Shown piece after piece: positions 42,599 to 48,947 of a stretch of DNA of 48,947 nt. Origin of the DNA: Solobacterium sp. Its GTDB lineage: Bacteria; Bacillota_I; Bacilli_A; Erysipelotrichales; Erysipelotrichaceae. Both the position numbers and the translations under genes were made by a program. Numbering within the stretch: the stretch's first letter is position 1; each line of letters begins with the position of its first letter. The stretch lies in assembly GCA_017469355.1 (NCBI GenBank), contig JAFUGM010000034.1, forward strand, positions 1 to 48,947, in the 5' to 3' direction. A model generated the notes under the pieces. The model saw nothing but the letters and a program-made list of their open reading frames with translations, was not told the DNA's origin and did no database searches.

Positions 42599-43767
42599 TG
42601 AATACGTTATTCTACATCGCTCTTGCGATGATAGGTGGGTTATTGATGACCCGGTTAACACGTCTTGTGCGTCTGCCGAATGTCACAGCCTACCTGATTG
42701 CGGGAGTTCTGATCGGTCCCTATGTTCTGAATCTTGTCGGAAGTGAAACCCTGTCTGGTTTCAGTATCATTACGGAATGTGCGCTTGGCTTCATCGCCTT
42801 CTCTATCGGTGATGAGTTTAAGCTCAAGAATTTGAAGGCCATCGGTAAATCAGCACTTCTGATTACCGCATTCGAGTCCTTATTCGCTGTTATCTGTACC
42901 ATGAGTATTACTCTGTTATGCGGGTTTCAGCCCGTGGTATGTATCATGTTAGGCGCACTTTCCGCCTCGACTGCTCCGGCAGCCACATTACTGATTGTTC
43001 GTCAGTATAAGGCCAAAGGCCCATTAACTGACATGTTATTGCCGGTCGTGGCTGCGGATGATGCGGTGGGACTCATTTCCTATTCCATCTGTGTTTCCTT
43101 AGCCCAGGGCATGATCGCCCATACCGCGTTCAGCGTCTATGGAGTTCTCATCAAACCGTTGCTTACAATCGCCGCTTCCCTGCTTCTGGGCGCCCTGTTG
43201 GGTGTGGTGCTGGCAATCAGTCATCGGTATTTCCGCTCCCATACCAACCGTATGTCCGCCTGTATCGCTTCGGTCATGATCGGGGTTGGACTGGCGGATT
43301 GGCTGGGGTTATCCAATCTGCTTTTATGCATGGCACTAGGTGCGGTGTATGTAAATATCTGGAATGATTCGGAGCGTATCCTTTCCTGCATTGATGACTG
43401 GACGTATCCGCTGTTCCTGCTGTTCTTTGTAATTTCGGGAGCGCAGTTGAATCTCACTACCCTCCCCAAAGTCGGTCTGCTTGGTGTCATCTATGTATGC
43501 GCAAGGTTTTTCGGAAAGTTCCTTGGTGCCTATCTTGGCGGAACCGTTACCCATCAGCCTGCGGTAGTCAAACAGAACCTTGGCTGGGCACTAATGCCAC
43601 AGGCGGGTGTTGCGATCGGTATGGCTACCATGGCATTGAAACAGCTGCCTGGCGAATACAGTCAACTGATCCAGACCGTTATCCTCAGCGCCACATTAAT
43701 TTATGAGATTGTCGGCCCACTTGCAGCGAAATCCGCGCTTGCCCGAGCTGGGGAAATTCACGCATGA
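42598..43767 (+). CDS. CPA2-family cation:proton antiporter
   Basis: A 389-residue protein with about 12-13 membrane helices. It has the CPA2/Kef-NapA layout: LPNVTAYLIAGVLIGPYVLN near the N-terminus, ECALGFIAFSIGDEF, the unwound-helix region SASTAPAATLLIVRQ, and VVAADDAVGLISYS with paired Asp residues expected to bind the ion. There is no cytoplasmic TrkA-N domain, so regulation may instead come from the P-II-like partner overlapping its start by 1 nt. It exchanges Na+ or K+ for H+. A terminator follows. Confidence 0.9.
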   Translation: MNTLFYIALAMIGGLLMTRLTRLVRLPNVTAYLIAGVLIGPYVLNLVGSETLSGFSIITECALGFIAFSIGDEFKLKNLKAIGKSALLITAFESLFAVICTMSITLLCGFQPVVCIMLGALSASTAPAATLLIVRQYKAKGPLTDMLLPVVAADDAVGLISYSICVSLAQGMIAHTAFSVYGVLIKPLLTIAASLLLGALLGVVLAISHRYFRSHTNRMSACIASVMIGVGLADWLGLSNLLLCMALGAVYVNIWNDSERILSCIDDWTYPLFLLFFVISGAQLNLTTLPKVGLLGVIYVCARFFGKFLGAYLGGTVTHQPAVVKQNLGWALMPQAGVAIGMATMALKQLPGEYSQLIQTVILSATLIYEIVGPLAAKSALARAGEIHA

Positions 43768-43773
43768 ACCCTT

Positions 43774-43795
43774 AACCGCATAACCTGCGGTTTTT
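43774..43795 (+). terminator. Terminator of the P-II/antiporter operon
   Basis: AACCGCA-TAACC-TGCGGTT followed by TTTC, shortly after the antiporter stop codon. Confidence 0.88.
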
Positions 43796-43844
43796 CTTTC
43801 TTCGAATTCTCAGTCTCTTCTGGTATTCTTCTAAGTGAAGAGTC

Positions 43845-46265
43845 ATGAAAGAGTTTCTTTATTTCAAACCAAGTGATAATAGTGTGGACTGGGAGCGGAC
43901 CGCACGGTTTCAGCGTTTCATGGAGAAGCGCCGTGCCAGCATCTGCAGTGAACGTGCCCTCCTTTATACCGAATCCTTTCAAATGACTGAGGGACAGCCC
44001 TACATTCTTCGTAAAGCGAAGGCGTTTGCGTATACCCTTGAACATATGCATATCTATGTGGATGAGGATTCTTTGATCTTTGGGAATCAGGCATCCCGTA
44101 ACTTTGCGGCACCGATTTTCCCGGAATACTCCATCCAATGGGCCATCGATGAACTGGATACATTCTCTCTTCGTGAAGGAGATGTATTCATGATCGATGA
44201 ATCCACGAAGGAAGACCTCCGTTCCATCGCTCCATATTGGATTGGACATACGCATGAGGATGCGGTCAATCAGGCAATACCAGAAGAACTCCGTATGGCA
44301 GAAAAACAGGGTGTCATTCATCGCGGAGGGATTTCCATGTCCGGTGACGGTCATATCGTTCCCGATTATCCGACTATATTAAAACAAGGCCTTCGTTGTA
44401 TTGCTCGTGAGGCAGATGAAAAGAAATATGACACTGCCTATACACTCGAGCAGCGCCAGTTCTATGAAGCAGTCTCCATTTCCTTAACTGGCGTATTAAC
44501 CTACATTCATCGCTTTGGCCCATATTTAAGAGCGAAGGCATCGGTATGTGAAGACCCAAGGCGAAAAGAAGAACTTCTCGCCATGGCTCTCATGGCAGAT
44601 ACATTAATGGAACAGGGGGCCCGCTCCTTCCATGAAGGATGTGAGACAGCCTACCTGATTCATATGTTACAGATGATCGAATCCAATGGGCATTCCTTCT
44701 GTTATGGCCGCTTTGATCAATACATGTATGATCTTTACCGCTCCGACATTGAACAGGGACGAATCACAGAAGATCAGGCGCTGGAGATTGTGACACATAT
44801 GTTCATCATGAATTCCGGCAATAATAAAGTGCGTCCTTATGGCCATACCCGGTTCTCTCAAGGGTATCCCCTTTATTCCAACCTTGTTGTCGGGGGAATG
44901 AAGCCGGATGGCACAGACGGAACCAACGGGCTGACCTATCTTTGTATTGAAGCGATGAATCTGACCAGTCTTGCGGAGCCAAACTTCTCTGCCCGCTACT
45001 GGTCAAAGTCACCGAAGGAATATCTGCGTGCCTGCGCGAAGCTGATTCGCACCGGCTGTGGAATGCCAAGCATGTTTAATGATGAAACAGCGGTAAAGGG
45101 CCTTGTGGATCTTGGAATTCCCGAAGCGGATGCCAGAGACTACTGCCCGATCGGATGTGTGGAAACCGGTGTTCCCGGGAAATACGGGCACCGTGCCACA
45201 GGAATGACCTATGTGAATTGGGGCAAGGTCTTTGAGCTGATGTTATATAACGGCTTTGACCCGAATTCCGGCATTCGGCTGATATCAGTAAATGACAGTG
45301 ATGTAAGAGAATCTGAATTTACTTCCTATGAAGAAGTCTGGAATACATGGAAACGGTTCTTGAAGTACTATTCTGATCGTTCCGTTGAATGTGACAGAAT
45401 CTGTGATACCTACCTTGCGGTCTATGACGCAGATCCGTTTGCGAGTGCTCTGATTCAGGATTCCATGAAACTTGGAAAGACATTGAAAAACGGTGGTTGC
45501 CGGTATGATGTGATTTCTCAGTCAAACATCGGACCCAGTGTTGTCGGAAACAGCCTTGCGGTAATACGCCAGCTGATCTTTGAAGATAAGAAGATCACCT
45601 TTCATGAACTGATGGACGCCTTACGGGATAACTGGACCTCCCGTTCTTCCATGAGAATTCATAAACTTGTGAATTCCGTTCCTAAATTCGGCAATGACAA
45701 TGACATGGTCGATGAGATTGTAAAAGAGGTATTTGACTCCTATCTGGAACTGCTTCCGGGATATGAAACACTGCGTAGTGGGCAGGGACCTCAGATCAGC
45801 CGCTATACCATGTCTACGTCCAATATCACAAGCTACGTTCCCAATGGATTTGTGGTTGGCGCAACCCCAGATGGTCGCGCTGCAGGAACACCCTTAAATG
45901 AAGGCTGTTCTCCTACGCAGGGAACCGACCATAACGGCCCGACCGCTGTCATCAACAGTGTTGCCAAACTCCCTAACGATAAAGTGGCGGCGGGACAGTT
46001 GTTGAATATGCGGTTCAATGCGGCGGCACTGTCTGGAGATGAAAATCTGGATAAGTTTGTCAGTTTCCTGGAAACCTCACAGAAAAAAGGAATCTATCAT
46101 AACCAGTTCAATGTCATTTCATCAGAAACCCTTCGGGAAGCACAGCTTCACCCGGAACAATATACCGATCTGATTGTCCGGGTCGCCGGATACTGCGCAC
46201 AGTTTGTTTCTCTGATGCCGCAGACACAGGATGCGATTATTGCCCGTACGGAAAACGACTGGTAA
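43845..46265 (+). CDS. Glycyl radical enzyme of the dehydratase-type (CVE) group
   Basis: An 806-residue PFL-like radical enzyme. The active-site thiyl is Cys438 in IGCVETG; the Glu two residues on (Glu440) is the acid/base found in dehydratase-type members such as glycerol dehydratase and hydroxyproline dehydratase, not in pyruvate formate-lyase (CC). The radical site is Gly782 in LIVRVAGYCAQF near the C-terminus. Blocks such as PNGRAAG-like TPDGRAAGTPLNEG and NGPTAVINSVAKL are conserved. Such enzymes need a radical-SAM activase, and none lies in this window. The substrate is not assignable by eye; hydroxyproline, diol or amino-alcohol elimination is possible. Confidence 0.9.
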   Translation: MKEFLYFKPSDNSVDWERTARFQRFMEKRRASICSERALLYTESFQMTEGQPYILRKAKAFAYTLEHMHIYVDEDSLIFGNQASRNFAAPIFPEYSIQWAIDELDTFSLREGDVFMIDESTKEDLRSIAPYWIGHTHEDAVNQAIPEELRMAEKQGVIHRGGISMSGDGHIVPDYPTILKQGLRCIAREADEKKYDTAYTLEQRQFYEAVSISLTGVLTYIHRFGPYLRAKASVCEDPRRKEELLAMALMADTLMEQGARSFHEGCETAYLIHMLQMIESNGHSFCYGRFDQYMYDLYRSDIEQGRITEDQALEIVTHMFIMNSGNNKVRPYGHTRFSQGYPLYSNLVVGGMKPDGTDGTNGLTYLCIEAMNLTSLAEPNFSARYWSKSPKEYLRACAKLIRTGCGMPSMFNDETAVKGLVDLGIPEADARDYCPIGCVETGVPGKYGHRATGMTYVNWGKVFELMLYNGFDPNSGIRLISVNDSDVRESEFTSYEEVWNTWKRFLKYYSDRSVECDRICDTYLAVYDADPFASALIQDSMKLGKTLKNGGCRYDVISQSNIGPSVVGNSLAVIRQLIFEDKKITFHELMDALRDNWTSRSSMRIHKLVNSVPKFGNDNDMVDEIVKEVFDSYLELLPGYETLRSGQGPQISRYTMSTSNITSYVPNGFVVGATPDGRAAGTPLNEGCSPTQGTDHNGPTAVINSVAKLPNDKVAAGQLLNMRFNAAALSGDENLDKFVSFLETSQKKGIYHNQFNVISSETLREAQLHPEQYTDLIVRVAGYCAQFVSLMPQTQDAIIARTENDW

Positions 46266-46358
46266 CCCAAGCACTGCATCAAGAGAAAATCAAGCATTGT
46301 TTTGAACTGTTTTTGAACGTAGGATTAGGTGCAGAAGGCAGAAAAGAGGATAAGCACC

Positions 46359-46478
46359 ATGGAAAAAGAAACAACCACCCAGGAAAACGAAACACCAATT
46401 GTATTTGACTGGGAGGTATCCCCTTCCTCATTGACTGCGGAAGAACTCGAAGAAGTTACCGCAGAACTTCGCTTCTGA
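46359..46478 (+). CDS. Small acidic 39-residue ORF after the glycyl radical enzyme
   Basis: ATG 46359 is preceded by AGAGGATAAGCACC; the stop is at 46476-46478, followed 16 bp later by a terminator. The peptide begins MEKETTTQENETPIVFDWEV and ends in an acidic helix LTAEELEEVTAELRF. It is strongly acidic, with no Cys and no membrane segment. It could be a small regulatory or precursor-like peptide, or a chance ORF; the ribosome site and terminator argue mildly for a gene. Confidence 0.4.
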   Translation: MEKETTTQENETPIVFDWEVSPSSLTAEELEEVTAELRF

Positions 46479-46493
46479 TACGCAAGAACCGCC

Positions 46494-46545
46494 AAAGGGC
46501 TGTAAAAACTCCTAGGTGAAACTGGATGTTAAACAGCCCTTTTAT
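46494..46545 (+). terminator. Terminator
   Basis: AAAGGGCTGT (46494-46503) pairs with ACAGCCCTTT (46533-46542), followed by TATAATT. The loop of about 29 nt is long. Confidence 0.65.
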
Positions 46546-46651
46546 AATTCAACCTGAATTATTCATCGAGCTAATAGAATTGAATGGTATGCTCCGCTGG
46601 TACGCTGTCATCCTCATCCAGTGGATATAGGGCACGGGACTCAGCCATATT

Positions 46652-46759
46652 ATGAATAAGGCTATCGAATTCAAACAGCAGAATCCCGACTCCGGCGTTC
46701 AGGTCAACGGCAAGCAGGAGCGCTGGAGCCGCAAGGGAATCGGCAGATATACAGTATAA
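46652..46759 (+). pseudogene. 35-residue gene fragment, unknown parent
   Basis: An open frame beginning ATGAATAAGGCTATC ends at TAA 46759 and encodes a polar peptide rich in Gln, Lys and Arg (…GKQERWSRKGIGRYTV). There is no ribosome site. It looks like the C-terminal piece of a larger accessory protein left beside other fragments. The rest of 46,546-46,800 shows no gene. Confidence 0.25.
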
Positions 46760-46801
46760 TATACCGGAAATATTTGTAGACTAATAGCGGAGGTAAAACC
46801 T

Positions 46802-48254
46802 ATGATACATCCACTTCCACAAGAACTACTGGAACTGATCCGCGGAGGCGAAAACATCACCGTGGAATTTAAAAAATCGAGAACTGAAGTCACAAAGGAT
46901 GTCTATGAGACCGTTTGCGCCTTTTCCAACCGCGACGGCGGTCATATCTTTCTCGGCGTGAAGGACAACGGAGAAATTCTTGGCATTGAGGAGGAGAAGG
47001 TTGACAAGGTCAAAAAAGAATTCGTGACATCCGTTAATAACGAAAACAAGATATACCCCCCCCCCGCTCTACCTCACGCCAATTGAATATGAGTTGGATG
47101 GAAAGCACATCCTTTATATCCGAGTGCCGGTTTCACAGGACGTCTGCCGCTGCAACGGTCGAATCTACGACAGAAACCACGAATCTGATATAGACATCAC
47201 CCACCACTCTGATGAGGTGTATCGGCTGTACGCTCGGAAAAACGGCAGCTACTATGTCAATAAAGTTTTCCCGGCATTTGGGATGGCTGATTTGCGACCT
47301 GATCTGATTGACCGCGCCCGGAACATGTCGCGCTCCCGTGATAAGAATCATCCCTGGCTCGCCATGACCGATGAGGAGATTGTCCGCAGCGCAGGGCTTA
47401 TCCTGAAAGACAAAGATTCTGCCAATGAAGGAATTACACTTGCCGCCATTCTGCTTTTTGGTACAGATCAGCTGATTATGTCCGTTCTGCCGCAGCACAA
47501 GACCGACGCCATTTTCCGTGTGTTCAACACCGACCGCTATGATGACCGGGAGGTGGTCATAACAAATCTCATCGAAAGCTACGATTGCCTCATGGAATTC
47601 GGCAAGAAGCACCTAAATGATACGTTCAATCTGGATGGCATTCAGAGCGTTAGCGCAAGGAATCACATCCTTCGAGAGATTATCTCAAATCTACTCATGC
47701 ACCGAGATTTCTCAAGCGCCTATGTTGCAAAACTGGTTATTGAGAAAAACCGCATTTATACTGAAAATGCCAATCTATCCCACGGCCACGGGGTATTGAA
47801 TCTTGCTACCTTTGAACCGTTTCCGAAGAATCCGCCGATATCAAAGGTTTTCCGTGAAATCGGTCTTGCTGACGAACTAGGCTCTGGTATGAGAAACACT
47901 TACAAGTATACGAAAATGTACTCCGGCGGCGAACCGCAGTTTTTTGAGGGAGATGTGTTCCGTATTACCATACCGCTAACAGAGGTTGCTACAGCAACTG
48001 TGGGGCCTGAGTTTATTGCCCCAAACCATGAGGCAATAAATGGGGCAACAAGTGGGGCAATAAACTTAACCGAAAACGAACAGAAAGTTCTCACAGCCAT
48101 AACTGAAAATCCGAAAATTACAAAAAAGATGCTGATTTCCGTCCTTGGCATCAGCAAGGGAACCATTGACAGAGCTATCAAATCGCTGAAAGAGAGAAAT
48201 ATAATTGAACGCATTGGTTCGAATAAAACCGGATATTGGAAAGTGCTAATTTGA
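46802..48254 (+). pseudogene. AlbA/Schlafen-type DNA-binding regulator split by a poly-C frameshift
   Basis: Two frames, 46802-47086 and 47094-48254, encode consecutive parts of one protein of about 480 residues. The first has the AlbA_2 (divergent AAA_4/Schlafen) domain: ITVEFKKSRTEVTKDVYETV, then FSNRDGGHIFLGVKD. The second continues it (IEYELDGKHILYIRVP), then a RecG-like C-terminal ATP-binding region with HILREIISNLLMHRDFSS and GLADELGSGMRNTYK, and a final winged helix (KKMLISVLGISKGTIDRAIK). The break is at ten C residues (47056-47065); nine would restore one frame. It may be inactivated, phase-variable or a read error. GGAGG lies before the ATG at 46802. Confidence 0.85.
47056..47065 (+). 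repeat. Homopolymeric C10 tract inside the AlbA/Schlafen-type gene
   Basis: Ten consecutive C at the exact point where the two reading frames part. Long G/C tracts are hot spots for slipped-strand changes and for sequencing errors. Confidence 0.85.
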
Positions 48255-48307
48255 TGCAATGAGCCGCCCGTAACCAGGTGGCTCAATACGTTCTTTGACT
48301 TTGCTTC

Positions 48308-48460
48308 CTACGCAGACAGCATACGCTCCGCATTCCACATGGATTCATACTTACCATGAATCTGGAGCAGTTCCTCATGAGTGCCTGACTCGATGATTCT
48401 GCCATCTCCAACTACCATAATCTGATCTGCATTTTTTACAATAGAGAAAGAGCCTCCGGA
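48308..48460 (-). pseudogene. C-terminal fragment of an ABC transporter ATPase
   Basis: The last 45 or so codons read SIVKNADQIMVVGDGRIIESGTHEELLQ…, the conserved end of an ABC exporter ATPase after the H-loop, finishing AERMLSA at 48308. The Walker A, signature and Walker B are all missing. Upstream the frame runs into DYGHSGGSF, which looks like a piece of a serine recombinase, so the fragment seems to have been joined to it by a deletion. Confidence 0.75.
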
Positions 48461-48699
48461 GTGTCCATAATCTCCGAAAGCCCTCGATTTCAAGCCGTTC
48501 TGACAACAGTGTTTCTTTGTATCAATCTTTGGTTATACATATCGGTATAGTGGCGGAAGGAGGTCATCCCGTGGGAGAGAGCGTAGTCTTCGAGGATCCT
48601 TTTCTGATTGGATATTGAACTCGACTTTCCCTGCAGTTCGTCATCATGGCTGAGCCTCTCATAGAGGGCCACGTACCTGTGTTCTTTTATCTTTGCCAT
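48445..48699 (-). pseudogene. Truncated serine recombinase N-terminus
   Basis: From ATG 48699 the frame encodes MAKIKEHRYVALYERLSHDD, then ELQGKSSSISNQKRILEDYA and a short TDMYN, and stops at 48490. This is the start of a large serine recombinase as found on Tn916/Tn5397-like conjugative elements: catalytic Arg region YERLS and the SSSISNQ helix. The catalytic Ser position of the usual (L)YxRxS is in RLSHDD. About 170 amino acids of catalytic domain and the whole recombinase domain are gone. DYGHSGGSF in another frame (about 48440-48470) is probably a continuation. Confidence 0.75.
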
Positions 48700-48832
48700 A
48701 TTCTTAGCCCTATCTGTGGAAATAAATAGAGAACAGCTTTTCAGCATTCCTCTTGTACTTTCGGTATGTAAAAGGGACTGCCAAAAACTATCCCCAATCT
48801 ATAACACCAGGTATTCCTGGAAGGATAATAAA

Positions 48833-48863
48833 AGCCATACTACCTCATGGAGACAATATGGCT
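48833..48863 (-). terminator. Terminator-like hairpin
   Basis: AGCCATA (48835-48841) faces TATGGCT (about 48857-48863); the minus strand continues TTTATTATCC. It follows the partial gene at the window edge. Confidence 0.6.
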
Positions 48864-48893
48864 GTTATATCTATTCTTTGATGTTTTAGAGAA

Positions 48894-48947
48894 TTATTTC
48901 CGGCGGGTGATGTCTGCTTCGTCGTTGATCTGGAGGAGTTTCTGATT
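48894..48947 (-). CDS. C-terminal end of a gene running off the window
   Basis: Seventeen codons open to the window edge, ending in QINDEADITRRK and TAA (48894-48896), followed by a terminator-like hairpin. Too short to identify. Confidence 0.35.
   Translation of the reverse strand, partial: NQKLLQINDEADITRRK

Noticed and set aside
1-48947. CRISPR array, tRNA or rRNA genes
   Set aside because: I saw no regular repeat-spacer pattern, cloverleaf or rRNA-like sequence. A tRNA/CRISPR scanner would settle this.

Overview
The window is a stretch of a low-to-mid GC Firmicutes chromosome. Strong GGAGG-type ribosome binding sites, many U-tailed hairpin terminators, a lysine (L-box) riboswitch, the one-step diaminopimelate dehydrogenase route, CHAP and clostripain-type exported proteins and a glycyl radical enzyme point to an anaerobic, host-associated bacterium. 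An Erysipelotrichaceae-like origin is my best guess, but it is inferred from gene content only. No rRNA, tRNA or CRISPR array was seen.

Layout. 1-3.8 kb: a short repeat-rich non-coding stretch, a truncated 7TM sensor, and a two-component system (response regulator, histidine kinase, overlapping 35-residue membrane peptide). 3.8-8.1 kb: lysine operon lysA-dapA-dapB-ddh, transcribed leftwards behind a promoter, an L-box and an intrinsic terminator. 8.2-14.4 kb: a 1525-residue repeat-rich surface protein and a C69 dipeptidase. 14.5-17.7 kb (plus strand): KptA RNA 2'-phosphotransferase overlapping an alpha/beta hydrolase, then a MerR regulator overlapping a zinc-ribbon membrane protein. 17.7-22 kb: HAD phosphatase, a membrane-anchored C11 (clostripain-like) protease and a secreted CHAP protein. 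22-26.7 kb: an overlapping MalY-type aminotransferase / TrpF-like barrel / PfkB kinase operon, divergent from a split transketolase pair.

26.9-41.3 kb looks accessory. It holds a RhuM-Fic fusion, histidine phosphatase, VOC protein, acetyltransferases, a DUF4143 ATPase, an NTF2-like/nitroreductase/flavodoxin/flavin reductase operon divergent from an HxlR regulator, an MptD-like S component, and two paralogous TetR regulators flanking a heterodimeric ABC exporter. Palindromic operator candidates lie beside the regulators. The 670-bp gap at 32.2-32.9 kb carries two matched 51-bp hairpin elements whose arms differ in sequence yet stay perfectly self-complementary.

41.7-46.5 kb returns to core-like genes: a peptide deformylase-type protein, a P-II-like protein overlapping a CPA2 antiporter, and a glycyl radical enzyme with a Cys-Val-Glu active site followed by a 39-residue ORF. 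46.6-48.9 kb is a graveyard of mobile or accessory fragments: an AlbA/Schlafen-type regulator broken at a 10-C tract, and a serine-recombinase N-terminus next to an ABC ATPase C-terminus.

The items most worth follow-up are the paired 51-bp elements, the TrpF-like protein without its catalytic Cys in an aminotransferase/kinase operon, the P-II/antiporter pair, the unassigned glycyl radical enzyme, the poly-C frameshift and the unexplained folded leader upstream of the L-box. I do not see one complete, clearly new defence or mobile system.
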